Positions 25,707 to 34,076 of a stretch of DNA of 36,871 bases are shown piece by piece. Origin of the DNA: Acidimicrobiales bacterium. GTDB lineage: Bacteria; Actinomycetota; Acidimicrobiia; Acidimicrobiales; SHLQ01. The DNA is taken from the NCBI GenBank assembly GCA_020629375.1, contig JAHDDK010000037.1, forward strand, positions 1 to 36,871. The letters are read 5' to 3'. A model generated the notes under the pieces. It was not told the DNA's origin and did no database searches. It saw only the letters and a list, made by a program, of their open reading frames with translations. Each line of letters begins with the position of its first letter. Within the stretch, counting starts at the first letter, position 1. The position numbers and the translations under genes were made by a program.

Positions 25707-26812
25707 CGGGCGGCCACCAGCAGCTCGGCTTTCTGGAAGTCCTTCAGGTCCGTGTAGCCACACATCGCCATGCTCTGACGCAGGGCACCGGCGAGGTTGA
25801 GCGCCCCATCTTCGGCGTGCGACGGGCCATGGATGATCTCGGCGAGCGAGCCGCGTGGCGGCAGCGCGACGCGGCCACCTTGTGGGACGGTCGGATGCAC
25901 GCTCTGGACACCCCAGTGCCAGCCTCGGCCGGGGGCCTCGGTCGCGGCAGCGAGCGGGCCGCCGAGCATGACCGCGTCGGCGCCGCACGCGACGGCCTTC
26001 GCGACGTCGCCACCGGTCGCCATCGACCCGTCGGCGATGATGTGCGTGTACACACCGGTCTCATCGAGGTGTCGCATGCGTGCCGCCCGTGCGTCGGCGA
26101 GGGCGGTCGCTTGCGAGCCACCGATCCCGAGCACTCCGCGCACGGTGCTCGTGACACCGGTGCCAACGCCGACGAGCACGCCGGCCGCGCCGGTTCGCAT
26201 CAGGTGGAGTGCCGCGGAGTAGCTCGCGCAATCGCCAACGATCACCGGCACCTCGAGGCGCCGGATAAAGGTCTTCAGGTTGAGTGGTTCGGTCGTGTTC
26301 TTCGACACATGCTCGGCCGAGATGACGGGCTGCTGGATGACGAGCAATCCGAGTTCGGCCTTGAGGATGGTCTCAATGTGATCGGCCGTGCGCTGTGGGC
26401 TGATCGCCGCGCACGATACGACGTCGGCGTCGTTGATCTCGCGGATTCGTTCGATGACGAGATCGGGGTCGACCGGCGCCGCATAGAGCTCCTGCATTCG
26501 TGCGGTCGCCGTCGCGTCATCGAGCTCGGCGATCTCCGCTAGGACCGTGTCGGTGTCGGCGTAACGCGTCCACAGGCCTTCGAGGTTGAGCACACCGACT
26601 CCACCGAGGCGTCCGATCTCGATCGCGGTCGATGGACTCACTACCGAGTCCATCGCCGACGCCATGAACGGCAGGTCGAACCGATACGCGTCGATCTCCC
26701 ACGTGAGGTCGATGTCTTCGGGGTCACGCGTCCGACGCGATGGAACGATGGTGATGTCGTCGAATCCGTAGGCTCGACGGCCGGTCTTTCCTCGTCCGAT
26801 GTCGATGTCCAT
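25703..26812 (-). CDS. guaB3: IMP dehydrogenase family protein GuaB3
   Basis: A 369-residue TIM-barrel protein of the GuaB3 group, without the CBS domains of true GuaB. Motifs are the N-terminal [75 protein letters not shown] (in pieces), and the tail [20 protein letters not shown]. The active-site loop has Ser222 where catalytic IMP dehydrogenases have Cys (SICTTR type). Direct IMP oxidation is therefore uncertain; GuaB3 members are also annotated as GMP-reductase-like or regulatory. ATG 26812 follows GAGAGG at a suitable distance. It is first in the guaB3-guaA operon and divergent from the histidine kinase. Confidence 0.92.
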   Translation of the reverse strand: MDIDIGRGKTGRRAYGFDDITIVPSRRTRDPEDIDLTWEIDAYRFDLPFMASAMDSVVSPSTAIEIGRLGGVGVLNLEGLWTRYADTDTVLAEIAELDDATATARMQELYAAPVDPDLVIERIREINDADVVSCAAISPQRTADHIETILKAELGLLVIQQPVISAEHVSKNTTEPLNLKTFIRRLEVPVIVGDCASYSAALHLMRTGAAGVLVGVGTGVTSTVRGVLGIGGSQATALADARAARMRHLDETGVYTHIIADGSMATGGDVAKAVACGADAVMLGGPLAAATEAPGRGWHWGVQSVHPTVPQGGRVALPPRGSLAEIIHGPSHAEDGALNLAGALRQSMAMCGYTDLKDFQKAELLVAAR

Positions 26813-26880
26813 CGATGCACCTCTCTGCGAATCGACGTGACCCGGATCGCGCCTGCGGCCCGAGGCGATTCGAAGGCGTG

Positions 26881-26886
26881 ATCCTA
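26881..26886 (-). promoter_or_regulatory. Possible -10 element (TAGGAT) for the guaB3 operon
   Basis: In the 99-base divergent gap, the minus strand carries TAGGAT about 70 bases before the guaB3 ATG. TTGCGG lies 13 bases further upstream, shorter than the usual 16-18. The match to an actinobacterial housekeeping -10 is reasonable but not decisive. Confidence 0.25.
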
Positions 26887-26911
26887 CCGGGTACCCCCGC
26901 CGCAAGTCCTC

Positions 26912-28240
26912 GTGGAGGCGCTCGAGGCGCCAGACGACGGCAACGGTGGGGTTGTCCCTACCATCGATGAGGCGGCCGGCCGGATTCACGACTCGCTGAA
27001 CGGTCGCCACCATGACCTCATGATCCGTTCCGCGTACTCCTCCGAACTCGCATCACGGCTGTCGTATCTGCTGCTCGGGCTGCCGACGTCGATGCTGTGG
27101 ATCGTGATCTTCACCACCGTGTTCGGGATGGCGCTCGGCCTCGTGTTCGTGTTGATCGGCGTTCCGCTGCTCGCCGTGGCGATGACCGGCGTGCGGTACG
27201 CCGGAGACGTCGAACGGTGGATGATTCACGAACTCCTCGGTGTGGCGATTCAACCGGCCCGCCCCACGAACGCGCCGAAGGGTCGGTGGCGAACGCTGGT
27301 CAACGAGCTCGTCGAACCAAGGAACTGGCGTGCCTTCGCATTCATTGCGTTGCGGTCCATCACCGGACCGCTCGTGTTCGCGTTCGCGGTCGTGGCCGTC
27401 GGGTATCCCGTGTGGGCGATCGTCTTCGGCTGGTGGGTCGGAGGCGAGATCGTGTTCCCGATCCTCGTCACGGGGGTCGTCGCCGCGATCGTCGCACCAC
27501 TACTGATTGGGGCCGTAGCCGAGGGCCACGTGACGATTGCGCGGGCGCTCCTCGGCCCGTCAACGACGCAACTCACCGAACGGGCCGACACGATCCAGGC
27601 GAATCGAGATCGGTCCGTCGAGGCTGCCGAGGCTGAGCGTCGGCGGATCGAACGGGACCTGCACGACGGGGCTCAGGCACGACTGTCGACGGTGGCCCTT
27701 GATCTCGGCCGTGCGAAACGACGAATCGATCAGGGTGGCGATCCGGCGGAGATTCGCCAGATCATCGATTCGGCCCATGACGACGCCAAGGCGGCGATCG
27801 TCGAGCTCCGGGACCTTGCACGGGGGATCCACCCACCGGTGCTGACGGATCGAGGACTCGCCGGTGCACTCGATGAGTTGGTTCGACAATGCCCAATCCC
27901 GGTGCATGCCGATATCTGGACCGACCCCCGACCAGCACCGCACATCGAGAGCGCCGCATACTTCGCCATCTCCGAGCTGTTGACCAACGCCACGCGCCAC
28001 TCCCGTGCCTCCCACGTGTGGGTGACGATTCGGGGAGATCGCCACGAAGTCGTGATCGACGTGACCGACGATGGCGTCGGCGGAGTCGATCCGAGCCTCG
28101 GCTCCGGGATTCGGGGCCTCGAAGATCGGATCGCCGCACTCGATGGTTCGTTCACGACCCGGAGCGAACTGGGTCACGGAACCTCGGTGTTGATCGAGCT
28201 TCCGAATCCGTCCCGAAACCCGGTCGACTCGGGTGGCTGA
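26912..28240 (+). CDS. NarL/DesK-type sensor histidine kinase
   Basis: Membrane sensor kinase of 442 residues. Residues about 50-205 form a four-helix membrane sensor domain (SYLLLGLPTSMLWIVIFTTV, LVFVLIGVPLLAVAM, ITGPLVFAFAVVAVGYPVW, ILVTGVVAAIVAPLLIGAVA). The HisKA_3 dimerisation motif ERRRIERDLHDGAQARL follows, with phospho-acceptor His251. The ATPase domain has ELLTNATRHSRA, DDGVGGVDPSLGSGIRGLEDR in pieces, and HGTSVLIELP. GTG 26912 has no strong ribosome site; ATG 27020 just before the first helix is an alternative. The stop is four bases from the response regulator start, so they form one operon. The signal is unknown. Confidence 0.9.
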   Translation: MEALEAPDDGNGGVVPTIDEAAGRIHDSLNGRHHDLMIRSAYSSELASRLSYLLLGLPTSMLWIVIFTTVFGMALGLVFVLIGVPLLAVAMTGVRYAGDVERWMIHELLGVAIQPARPTNAPKGRWRTLVNELVEPRNWRAFAFIALRSITGPLVFAFAVVAVGYPVWAIVFGWWVGGEIVFPILVTGVVAAIVAPLLIGAVAEGHVTIARALLGPSTTQLTERADTIQANRDRSVEAAEAERRRIERDLHDGAQARLSTVALDLGRAKRRIDQGGDPAEIRQIIDSAHDDAKAAIVELRDLARGIHPPVLTDRGLAGALDELVRQCPIPVHADIWTDPRPAPHIESAAYFAISELLTNATRHSRASHVWVTIRGDRHEVVIDVTDDGVGGVDPSLGSGIRGLEDRIAALDGSFTTRSELGHGTSVLIELPNPSRNPVDSGG

Positions 28241-28244
28241 TGCG

Positions 28245-28883
28245 ATGCGCGTGATTGTCGTCGAAGACTCAGTGCTGCTCCGAGCCGGGCTACGGCGGCT
28301 GCTCGAAGACGAGTCGATGACCGTCGTCGCCGAAGCGGATGACGCCGCAAGCTTCCTCGAATCGTGGGAAGCGCATCGACCGGACCTGTGCATCGTCGAC
28401 GTTCGTATGCCCCCGACTCACACCGACGAAGGCATCCGGGCTGCGGTCGAACTCCGACAGCACCACCCCGATGCAGCGATCCTCGTTCTGTCTCAATACG
28501 TCGAGGTGTCGTATGCCCACGAGCTCCTCGGGGCAGGGTCCGGCGGAGTCGGCTACTTGCTCAAGGATCGCATTGCCGACGTCGGCGAGTTCGTTGACGC
28601 GGTGCAACGCGTGGCGACGGGCGGAACGGCCCTTGATCCCGAAGTCGTTCAGGCGATGTTTGCGCGACGCCGGAGCCCGCTCGAAACACTCACCCCGAGA
28701 GAGACGAACGTGCTCGAGCGGATGGCGCAGGGATTCACCAACGCCGCGATCGCCGAGTCACTCGACGTGGGCCTCGGCGCGATCGAGAAGCACACGTCAT
28801 CGATCTTCGCCAAGCTCCATCTCGAGCCGCGCGCAAGCGATCATCGACGAGTGCTCGCGGTGCTTCGGTGGCTCGAGGGCTAG
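28245..28883 (+). CDS. NarL/LuxR-type response regulator
   Basis: Transcription factor partner of the preceding kinase, about 212 residues. The receiver domain starts MRVIVVEDSVLLRAGLRRLL, with phospho-acceptor Asp52 in CIVDVRMPP, switch Ser in LVLSQYVE, and Lys in YLLKDRI. The LuxR helix-turn-helix is at about 145-205 (LTPRETNVLERMAQGFTNAA, then SLDVGLGAIEKHTSSIFAKL). ATG 28245 is chosen because it gives the normal receiver start with GGTGG upstream; GTG 28233, which overlaps the kinase, is also in frame. The stop is 12 bases from the convergent decarboxylase stop. Target genes cannot be read from the window. Confidence 0.92.
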   Translation: MRVIVVEDSVLLRAGLRRLLEDESMTVVAEADDAASFLESWEAHRPDLCIVDVRMPPTHTDEGIRAAVELRQHHPDAAILVLSQYVEVSYAHELLGAGSGGVGYLLKDRIADVGEFVDAVQRVATGGTALDPEVVQAMFARRRSPLETLTPRETNVLERMAQGFTNAAIAESLDVGLGAIEKHTSSIFAKLHLEPRASDHRRVLAVLRWLEG

Positions 28884-28894
28884 AGCGCTTCACC

Positions 28895-30298
28895 TCAGGC
28901 GTGTTGATCGAGGAGTGCGAAGAGCTCGTCGACGTGGCGCGGTTCGGTCCGCACCGCGCCGATCGCCGCCCGGAGCACGGTCCGGCCGTCGAGGACGGTG
29001 TGGGTGAGGTAGGCGCGGCCAGACTCGTTGATCGCATCCCGGACCCGCTCGTTCTCGGCGTCGCCTCCGACGTGGCGAAACGTCACGAGTGACAGGCGAG
29101 TCGGTGCAACGATCTCGTATGCGTCGTGCGTGTCGAGGCGCCGATGGAGTCCCTGTGCCATCTCGACGTGGCTTCGCACGAAGGCCCGGAGACCTTCAGC
29201 GCCGTGGCTGCGGATGACGAACCAGAGTTTGAGTGCCCGGAATCGGCGTCCGAGTGGGATCTGCCAGTCCCGGTAATCGATGACTGCGCCGCCGTCGCTG
29301 GCGGCATTGCGGAGGTATTCGGGGGTGACCGACAACGCGGCGTTGAGTGGCTGACGGTCCGCCACCCAGAACATCGAGCAGTCGAAGTTGGTGAGCAGCC
29401 ATTTGTGGGGGTTGAGCGTGTAGCTGTCGACTCGATGCAGTCCGTCGTTCACGAAACGGAACTCGGGCGCGACAGCTGCGACGCCGGCGAAGGCCGCATC
29501 GACGTGCAGCCAGGCGCCGTAGTCCTTGCACACGTCGGCGATCGCCTCGATCGGGTCGAACGCAGTCGATGAGGTAGTGCCGGCCGTCGCCTGCACGAAG
29601 AAGGGTCGACGATCCTCGATGAGATCGTCGCGCATCAATGCTCGGAGGGCGTCGGGATCCAGCGCGTGCTCGTCGTCGGTCGGGACGAGGCGAAGCTGCT
29701 CCGGCAAGAGCCCAGCGATCTTGATCGCCTTGAGGGCCGAGGAGTGTGCGTGTTCGCTCGCATACGCCACGAGCTCGTTCATTCGCCACTGACCGGCTGC
29801 ACGTTCACGCGCTGCGAGGACGGCGACCAGCGCGCCGCTCGACGCCGAGTCGAGGATGGTGCCGCCGCCAGGTCCGCTGGACCGAAACCGGTCCGGGAGC
29901 CCCAGCAGATCGAGCATCCAGTCACACATGTGTGTTTCGAGCTCGGTGCAGGCCGGTGAGGTCGCCCACAACATGCCCTGGACACCGAGCCCTGCCGAGA
30001 GGAGTTCGCCAAGCACGGACTCCGGTGAAGCGTTTGCGGGGAAGTAGGCGAAGAAGTTCGGCGACTGCCAATGGGTGATGCCCGGCATCACGATCTCGTC
30101 GACATCGGCCACGATCGACGCCCAAGCTTCGGGCTGCTCAGGAGGCGCTGTGGGGAGTGCGTGGCGGATCGAGCCCGGCTCGACGGGCGACAACACTGGC
30201 CGGTGTTCGAGATCCGACCAGTAGTCGGCGATCCAGTCGATCATGGCGTGGCCAGCGCGTCGGAACTCGTCGACGTCCATCGGGGGCTCGTAGGGCAT
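28895..30298 (-). CDS. PLP-dependent group II (aromatic amino acid type) decarboxylase
   Basis: Pyridoxal-phosphate decarboxylase of 467 residues, AADC/tyrosine decarboxylase family, cytoplasmic. The N terminus MDVDEFRRAGHAMIDWIADY is characteristic. Other motifs are HWQSPNFFAYFPAN, SPACTELE, ASSGALVAVLAARE, HSSALKAIKIAG, QATAGTTSSTAFDPI, WLHVDAAFAG and the PLP Lys299 in LNPHKWLL. All core residues for PLP binding are present. The natural substrate (Tyr, Phe, Trp, DOPA or other) cannot be told from sequence. ATG 30298 overlaps the Nudix gene stop by one base (TGATG), so the two are coupled. The gene ends convergently with the response regulator. It is the last gene of a minus-strand run from the AlkA-type gene. 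Confidence 0.92.
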   Translation of the reverse strand: MPYEPPMDVDEFRRAGHAMIDWIADYWSDLEHRPVLSPVEPGSIRHALPTAPPEQPEAWASIVADVDEIVMPGITHWQSPNFFAYFPANASPESVLGELLSAGLGVQGMLWATSPACTELETHMCDWMLDLLGLPDRFRSSGPGGGTILDSASSGALVAVLAARERAAGQWRMNELVAYASEHAHSSALKAIKIAGLLPEQLRLVPTDDEHALDPDALRALMRDDLIEDRRPFFVQATAGTTSSTAFDPIEAIADVCKDYGAWLHVDAAFAGVAAVAPEFRFVNDGLHRVDSYTLNPHKWLLTNFDCSMFWVADRQPLNAALSVTPEYLRNAASDGGAVIDYRDWQIPLGRRFRALKLWFVIRSHGAEGLRAFVRSHVEMAQGLHRRLDTHDAYEIVAPTRLSLVTFRHVGGDAENERVRDAINESGRAYLTHTVLDGRTVLRAAIGAVRTEPRHVDELFALLDQHA

Positions 30299-30978
30299 CA
30301 GCCAACGATAGTGAGAAGGCCGTGGATCATCAGCGCCGTGGCACCCCAGATCGTGTCGCCGACCAAATCGAAGAAGTGCATCGGCACGACATCATCGCCT
30401 CGCCGCCAGATCTCCTGCCGATACACATCGGGCTGCCGGAGCTCAGCGAGCGGGACTCGCAGGATCTCTTCGACCTCGTCAGGCGAAGCGATCAGGGTGG
30501 GGGGCTCGTCGAGGATCGCGACGATCGGGGTCACCAACGACCAGCTCGCGCCGGTCACGAAACGATCCAATTCGCCGATGCGTCTGGGCAACGTCGGATC
30601 GAGATCGACTTCTTCGTGGGCCTCGCGACGTGCCGTGTCCCAGCGGTCGACGTCCGCGTCCTCGACACCACCCCCGGGGAACGCGACCTCGCCCGCGTGC
30701 TTGCGCATGTGACGCGGTCGCCTGGTCAGAATCGTCGTGGGCCCCCGATCGCTGTCGTCGTACAACGCAACGAGGACGGCGGACTCGCGACCCGGACGAT
30801 CGGGACGCTGGACGAGCGGACCGCGCACGACCTCCGACGGCGTGTACGAGGCGACCGCCTCAACGATGCGGGCCATCTCGACCTGGCCGCCCCTCCACAT
30901 CGGCCCGGCACCAACCGACCAATCATCAGGTCGAGGGATGGGCTGCGGACCGCCTCGACCGGAGACCGGCGACGTCAC
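30298..30978 (-). CDS. Nudix hydrolase, CoA-pyrophosphatase-like
   Basis: A 226-residue Nudix enzyme that hydrolyses nucleoside diphosphates linked to another group. The Nudix helix is at about 93-125: KHAGEVAFPGGGVEDADVDR followed by ARREAHEEVDL. It carries the RE..EE metal-binding core and the AFPGG with an extra insertion that is typical of the YeaB/NudL coenzyme A pyrophosphatase group. LVTPIVAILD is also typical of that group. GTG 30978 begins six bases after the stop of the upstream small gene. Substrate assignment is by family resemblance only. It is translationally linked with the downstream decarboxylase. Confidence 0.88.
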   Translation of the reverse strand: MTSPVSGRGGPQPIPRPDDWSVGAGPMWRGGQVEMARIVEAVASYTPSEVVRGPLVQRPDRPGRESAVLVALYDDSDRGPTTILTRRPRHMRKHAGEVAFPGGGVEDADVDRWDTARREAHEEVDLDPTLPRRIGELDRFVTGASWSLVTPIVAILDEPPTLIASPDEVEEILRVPLAELRQPDVYRQEIWRRGDDVVPMHFFDLVGDTIWGATALMIHGLLTIVG

Positions 30979-30984
30979 CGAAAC

Positions 30985-31251
30985 CTACGACGACGCGCCG
31001 AGCAACGTTTCGAGGCCCCGCTCCTTGAGGGTTTGCAGCACCGACTCGGGATTGGTCTTTCCCGCTTCCCACTCCGACCAGTGCTCGAGCATCGCGGCAA
31101 TGTCATCGCTCGGGTCCAACCCGTTGAGGACCTCGTCGAGGAAGCCGGTCTTCAGATAGCTCATCGTTCGCCCGGGTAGCTCGTCGCCCGCAGTCCAATC
31201 TCGGAACTGAGAAAGCAGCTTCTCGGGCGACGGTGCAGGGCGTTCGTCCAT
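30985..31251 (-). CDS. Small unknown protein, 88 residues
   Basis: Not recognised. The sequence is soluble and probably helical (PSPEKLLSQFRDWTAGDELP, FLDEVLNGLDPSDDIAAMLE, WSEWEAGKTNPESVLQTLKE). The Trp-rich middle and the absence of Cys or membrane segments suggest a small globular adaptor. ATG 31251 is the start. It is followed within six bases by the Nudix gene and lies 50 bases after the class IV enzyme gene, so it belongs to the same transcript. Codon use matches that of its neighbours. Confidence 0.7.
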   Translation of the reverse strand: MDERPAPSPEKLLSQFRDWTAGDELPGRTMSYLKTGFLDEVLNGLDPSDDIAAMLEHWSEWEAGKTNPESVLQTLKERGLETLLGASS

Positions 31252-31301
31252 GTCTCGAATGCTACCGACCTCGTACGGCGAGAGGTCGGGCCCGTCGGGC
31301 T

Positions 31302-32150
31302 TCAGCGCAGCTCGTCGGCGGTACGTGCCGCCATCGCCTCTCTCAGGGTCCGGGTGTGCGGGCCCGGCTCGAAACGGCGCTCGCCGACGGCGGTCACCGG
31401 TACGGCGTCACGTAGCGTTGAGAGCGCGAAGAACTCGACCGCGTCATCGAGCCGATCAAGTGCTGCTTCGACCTCACGCACGAGCAGGGACACGTCCGCC
31501 GCAGCGTCCAACGCAAGGCTTCGGGTAATCGAGTCCAGAATGCCGAGCGACATCGCCGGTGTTTCGTAAATGGGTGTGCCGTCCTCGATGACCACCCAGC
31601 CAACGGTGAACGTGGGCCCTTCGAGGATGCGCCCCGATCGGCCGATGAGCAGCGCATCATCGGCACCGGCGCGAATCGCGGCTCGGCGGGAGCCGAAGTT
31701 ATTGGCGTACGACAGGGTCTTCGCCCGTAGGAGTTCCCAATCGGCACCGTCGCTGTGCCAGGGAGCATCGATCGGCGCCAGGCTCAGGGTCGGTGGTTGT
31801 GGTGGAGCGGGCTCGGCCGTGACGACGATCCGGGCGATGCCCTCATACGGGTCGTCTCCCGCCGAGACCAGCAGCCGGATCACCGAGTCGGGATGGTCGT
31901 CGGCGACGCAGGCCTCGTGTACCCATCCAGCGAGTCGTTCGGAGGCGGGGAGGTCGATGCCGAGCATGGCGGCGGATCGTTCGAGCCGGTCGAGATGTGG
32001 GCCGAGCCGGACGGGTCGTCCATGCAGCGCACGAATGACTTCAAAGACCCCGTACCCGCGGATGAAACCCATGTCGGCGATCGGGATGCTCGCCGTCGAC
32101 GGGTCGTCGACGATCCCGTCGATCGACACGTAGGTGAACGCTTCAGCCAT
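31302..32150 (-). CDS. Class IV PLP enzyme: aminodeoxychorismate lyase or aminotransferase
   Basis: Fold-type IV PLP enzyme of 282 residues. Motifs are VSIDGIVDDPSTASIPIADM, GFIRGYGVFEVIRALHGRPV, HLDRLERSAAMLGI, the PLP Lys144 in RAKTLSYANN, and ADDALLIGRSGRILEGPTFT. Members include aminodeoxychorismate lyase (folate), branched-chain aminotransferase and D-amino acid aminotransferase. With no pabA/B or ilv genes nearby, the exact reaction remains open; the KTL lysine context resembles PabC. ATG 32150 overlaps the AlkA-type gene stop by eight bases (ATGGCTGA). Upstream frames before this ATG belong to that gene. Confidence 0.85.
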   Translation of the reverse strand: MAEAFTYVSIDGIVDDPSTASIPIADMGFIRGYGVFEVIRALHGRPVRLGPHLDRLERSAAMLGIDLPASERLAGWVHEACVADDHPDSVIRLLVSAGDDPYEGIARIVVTAEPAPPQPPTLSLAPIDAPWHSDGADWELLRAKTLSYANNFGSRRAAIRAGADDALLIGRSGRILEGPTFTVGWVVIEDGTPIYETPAMSLGILDSITRSLALDAAADVSLLVREVEAALDRLDDAVEFFALSTLRDAVPVTAVGERRFEPGPHTRTLREAMAARTADELR

Positions 32151-33048
32151 GGCGCTTCGAGTCCCATTCCTTGTGCAGGCCGTCTCCTCGCAGATCCAGC
32201 CGCGGGCCCCGCTTCGGAGCACCGCCCGACGACTTTGCCAGACGGATCACGCGCCATCGGTGTCCGGCCCACGGTTCGAGCAACTCGAGCATGCGAGCGT
32301 CGTCGCCGCGCGGTTCGCCAGCAAGGTGCCACGCGATGGTGTTCGGGATGTGGAAATCACCGACCGGGACCGCATCGGCGTCTCCCAGTGCTGCCGCCGT
32401 GACCATCGCAGCGGTCCACGGGCCAATCCCGCGGATCCGCTGTAGTCGGCGTTGCACAACGGTTGGCGGCTGGGCTTCGAGCCGTTGGAGCCAGGGCATC
32501 TCGATCGCGACACGGCGAAGCGTTTCGGCCCGGACCCGTTCGACACCGAGAGGGTGAAAGTCGGCGTATCCCATCTCGGCGACCCGGTCCGGGGGTGGGA
32601 GGATCCAGCCGCCCATCGGTCCGGGGGCGGGGTCGCCGAATCGACGTGCCAAGAGGCGACGGGCCCGTAAGGCATTCCGAACTTGGACCTTCTGGCCGAA
32701 GACTCCGCCGATCAACGTGTCCCACAGGCGGTCGGTCCGACCGAGCAGGAACGGGCTTCGGCGCCACCGATCAGCGAGTGGGCCTTCGGGAGGTTCAAAG
32801 CCAGCCAGATCATCCTCGGCGCCGAGCAGCCGGGGAGCCTGATCGAGCAGCCACTCTGATCCGGGGCCGAAGGTCTCGGCGACGACCCGGCCAGTGGCCA
32901 CGCGATCGAAATGGAGGGTGCCGACACCGTCTGGTGTCCGGGTGTTCCATCGCATTTCGGTGGGGCCGACCATCACGGGGTCCTTGCTCCCCCGAACCGT
33001 CGTCGACAGCACAAGCCAGTCCGGGATCTCGATGATTCGGCGGCCCAC
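32143..33048 (-). CDS. DNA-3-methyladenine glycosylase, AlkA-type HhH-GPD
   Basis: Base-excision repair glycosylase of 301 residues, probably removing alkylated bases. The N-terminal third resembles the AlkA beta domain. The middle has DTLIGGVFGQKVQVRNALRA, and the helix-hairpin-helix is LQRIRGIGPWTAAMVTAAAL, followed by the catalytic Asp231 in VPVGDFHIPN. The four Cys of an iron-sulfur cluster (as in MutY/Nth) are absent, as expected for AlkA. The C terminus has the family WRVIRLAKSSGG segment. GTG 33048 is the start. The gene is first in a minus-strand run and divergent from a tiny membrane gene at 33076, with a 27-base gap. Confidence 0.88.
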   Translation of the reverse strand: MGRRIIEIPDWLVLSTTVRGSKDPVMVGPTEMRWNTRTPDGVGTLHFDRVATGRVVAETFGPGSEWLLDQAPRLLGAEDDLAGFEPPEGPLADRWRRSPFLLGRTDRLWDTLIGGVFGQKVQVRNALRARRLLARRFGDPAPGPMGGWILPPPDRVAEMGYADFHPLGVERVRAETLRRVAIEMPWLQRLEAQPPTVVQRRLQRIRGIGPWTAAMVTAAALGDADAVPVGDFHIPNTIAWHLAGEPRGDDARMLELLEPWAGHRWRVIRLAKSSGGAPKRGPRLDLRGDGLHKEWDSKRHG

Positions 33049-33075
33049 GCGCTCAGGCTATGTCACACTGGATCC

Positions 33076-33207
33076 ATGAGGCCGCGGGCAGCAAAGGCGT
33101 GGGCGAGCCTCCGCCACGAGTGGGCCGAGGCGCCATGGTTCGTGCTGCTCACGATCGGCGTGACGGCGTTTCTCGTGGTCGAAGTCGCGACTCGTACGAT
33201 CTTCTGA
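33076..33207 (+). CDS. Tiny single-helix membrane protein, 43 residues
   Basis: Not recognised by family. ATG 33076 opens a basic head (MRPRAAKAWASLRHEWAEA), then one membrane helix (PWFVLLTIGVTAFLVVEVAT) and a short RTIF end. Positive charges at the N terminus predict a cytoplasmic N end. Codon use is GC-rich at third positions and the frame is closed by TGA at 33205-33207. It is divergent from the AlkA-type gene with 27 bases between, so promoter elements must be compact. No Shine-Dalgarno is obvious; translation may be leaderless. Confidence 0.5.
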   Translation: MRPRAAKAWASLRHEWAEAPWFVLLTIGVTAFLVVEVATRTIF

Positions 33208-33238
33208 ACGTTCTGTACCGCGCAATGGCGGGCACGTC

Positions 33239-33952
33239 TCAGCAGCTCGTGACGATTCGGAAGTCGTCCGTGTAGGTCTGTCCGAGCATGCCGATCGACC
33301 ACGAGACGGTGTTGTTCGCGTTGTCGATCGTGACTTTGTCGTTGCTCTCGAGACCGCGGAATCCGCCGTAGTAGGTCGAATCCTCACCGAGGACGTCGTC
33401 AGTGTTCTTCAGTTCGGTCTTGCTCGCGACCACACCGAGGACCTCTCGATCACGGAAGTCCGCGGATCCCGAGGCGTAGCCGTTGGTGGCTCGATCGATC
33501 TGCACGTAGTAGCTGCACACCTGCGTGCCTGCCGGGATGACCTGATTGTGAGGCGAGGAGCCATCGAAGGTTCCATCGATCGAGATGACCTTCACGTCTT
33601 GGTCGAGCACGATCGGTCCGGCTTCGGGCCAGATCCGACTCGGGTCCTTGTCGCTCTCAGCATTTCCTTGGAGCGTGTCCCCGGGCGTGGTCGCCCGAAC
33701 CGTTCCGCCACCGAGTGACACAACGGCTCCGCTGGAGGGATCCCAGAGTCGGCCACTGGTCGTCTCGATCAACGATGGCTCACTCGAACCCCCGAGCGCG
33801 CCGGAGGCCGTGTTCGCCTGCTCCGAACCACCAATGGTGTTGCCCATCGTCGACAGCGCCGCAACGGCACCCATCGCAACCAGCCCGAGCAGAAGCGCCA
33901 TCTCCGCGCTCACCGCACCACGTTCAGCCGAAGCTCTCCAAAAGCGAAACAT
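33239..33952 (-). CDS. Prepilin-like surface protein, copy A
   Basis: A 237-residue exported protein with a type IV prepilin-like leader. MFRFWRASAERG ends in Gly12, then AVSAE with Glu17 (+5) and a hydrophobic helix MALLLGLVAMGAVAALS. G/xxxxE is the prepilin peptidase motif, as in Flp or TadE-like pilins. The remaining 200 residues are beta-rich with two Cys (VCSYYVQIDR and FRIVTSC at the end) that could form a disulfide. ATG 33952 is preferred because copy B shares it and the charged leader is of normal length; an upstream GTG at 34021 is in frame. The first 76 codons are identical in DNA to copy B, and the rest is diverged. No pilus assembly genes are in the window. Confidence 0.8.
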   Translation of the reverse strand: MFRFWRASAERGAVSAEMALLLGLVAMGAVAALSTMGNTIGGSEQANTASGALGGSSEPSLIETTSGRLWDPSSGAVVSLGGGTVRATTPGDTLQGNAESDKDPSRIWPEAGPIVLDQDVKVISIDGTFDGSSPHNQVIPAGTQVCSYYVQIDRATNGYASGSADFRDREVLGVVASKTELKNTDDVLGEDSTYYGGFRGLESNDKVTIDNANNTVSWSIGMLGQTYTDDFRIVTSC

Positions 33953-33965
33953 GGCCGAGTTCTCG
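33723..33965 (-). repeat. 243-bp direct repeat, copy A
   Basis: Bases 33723-33965 are identical to 34561-34803, an offset of 838. The block covers 13 bases upstream and the first 76 codons of the prepilin-like gene. Weaker similarity continues upstream (a shared ATTCGGCCTGTTT near 33990 and 34832, minus-strand sense) and downstream into diverged coding sequence. This is a tandem gene duplication with a recently homogenised 5' part. Confidence 0.97.
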
Positions 33966-34076
33966 GCGGGAGGTGGCGCCGTCTTGATCGAAACAGGCCG
34001 AATGGCACATGCACGAGCCACAAGGTGTTGACGAGCGGTTCGGACCGATGAACTCGCCTCGACACGCGCCCTCGGG

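Noticed and set aside
24378..25757. 459-residue plus-strand frame
   Set aside because: It is antisense to guaA, which is certain.
33953..34021. Longer N terminus of prepilin-like copy A from GTG 34021
   Set aside because: The extra 23 residues are not shared in frame with copy B upstream of GENSAM/AENSAM, and they would place the cleavage site behind an unusually long leader.
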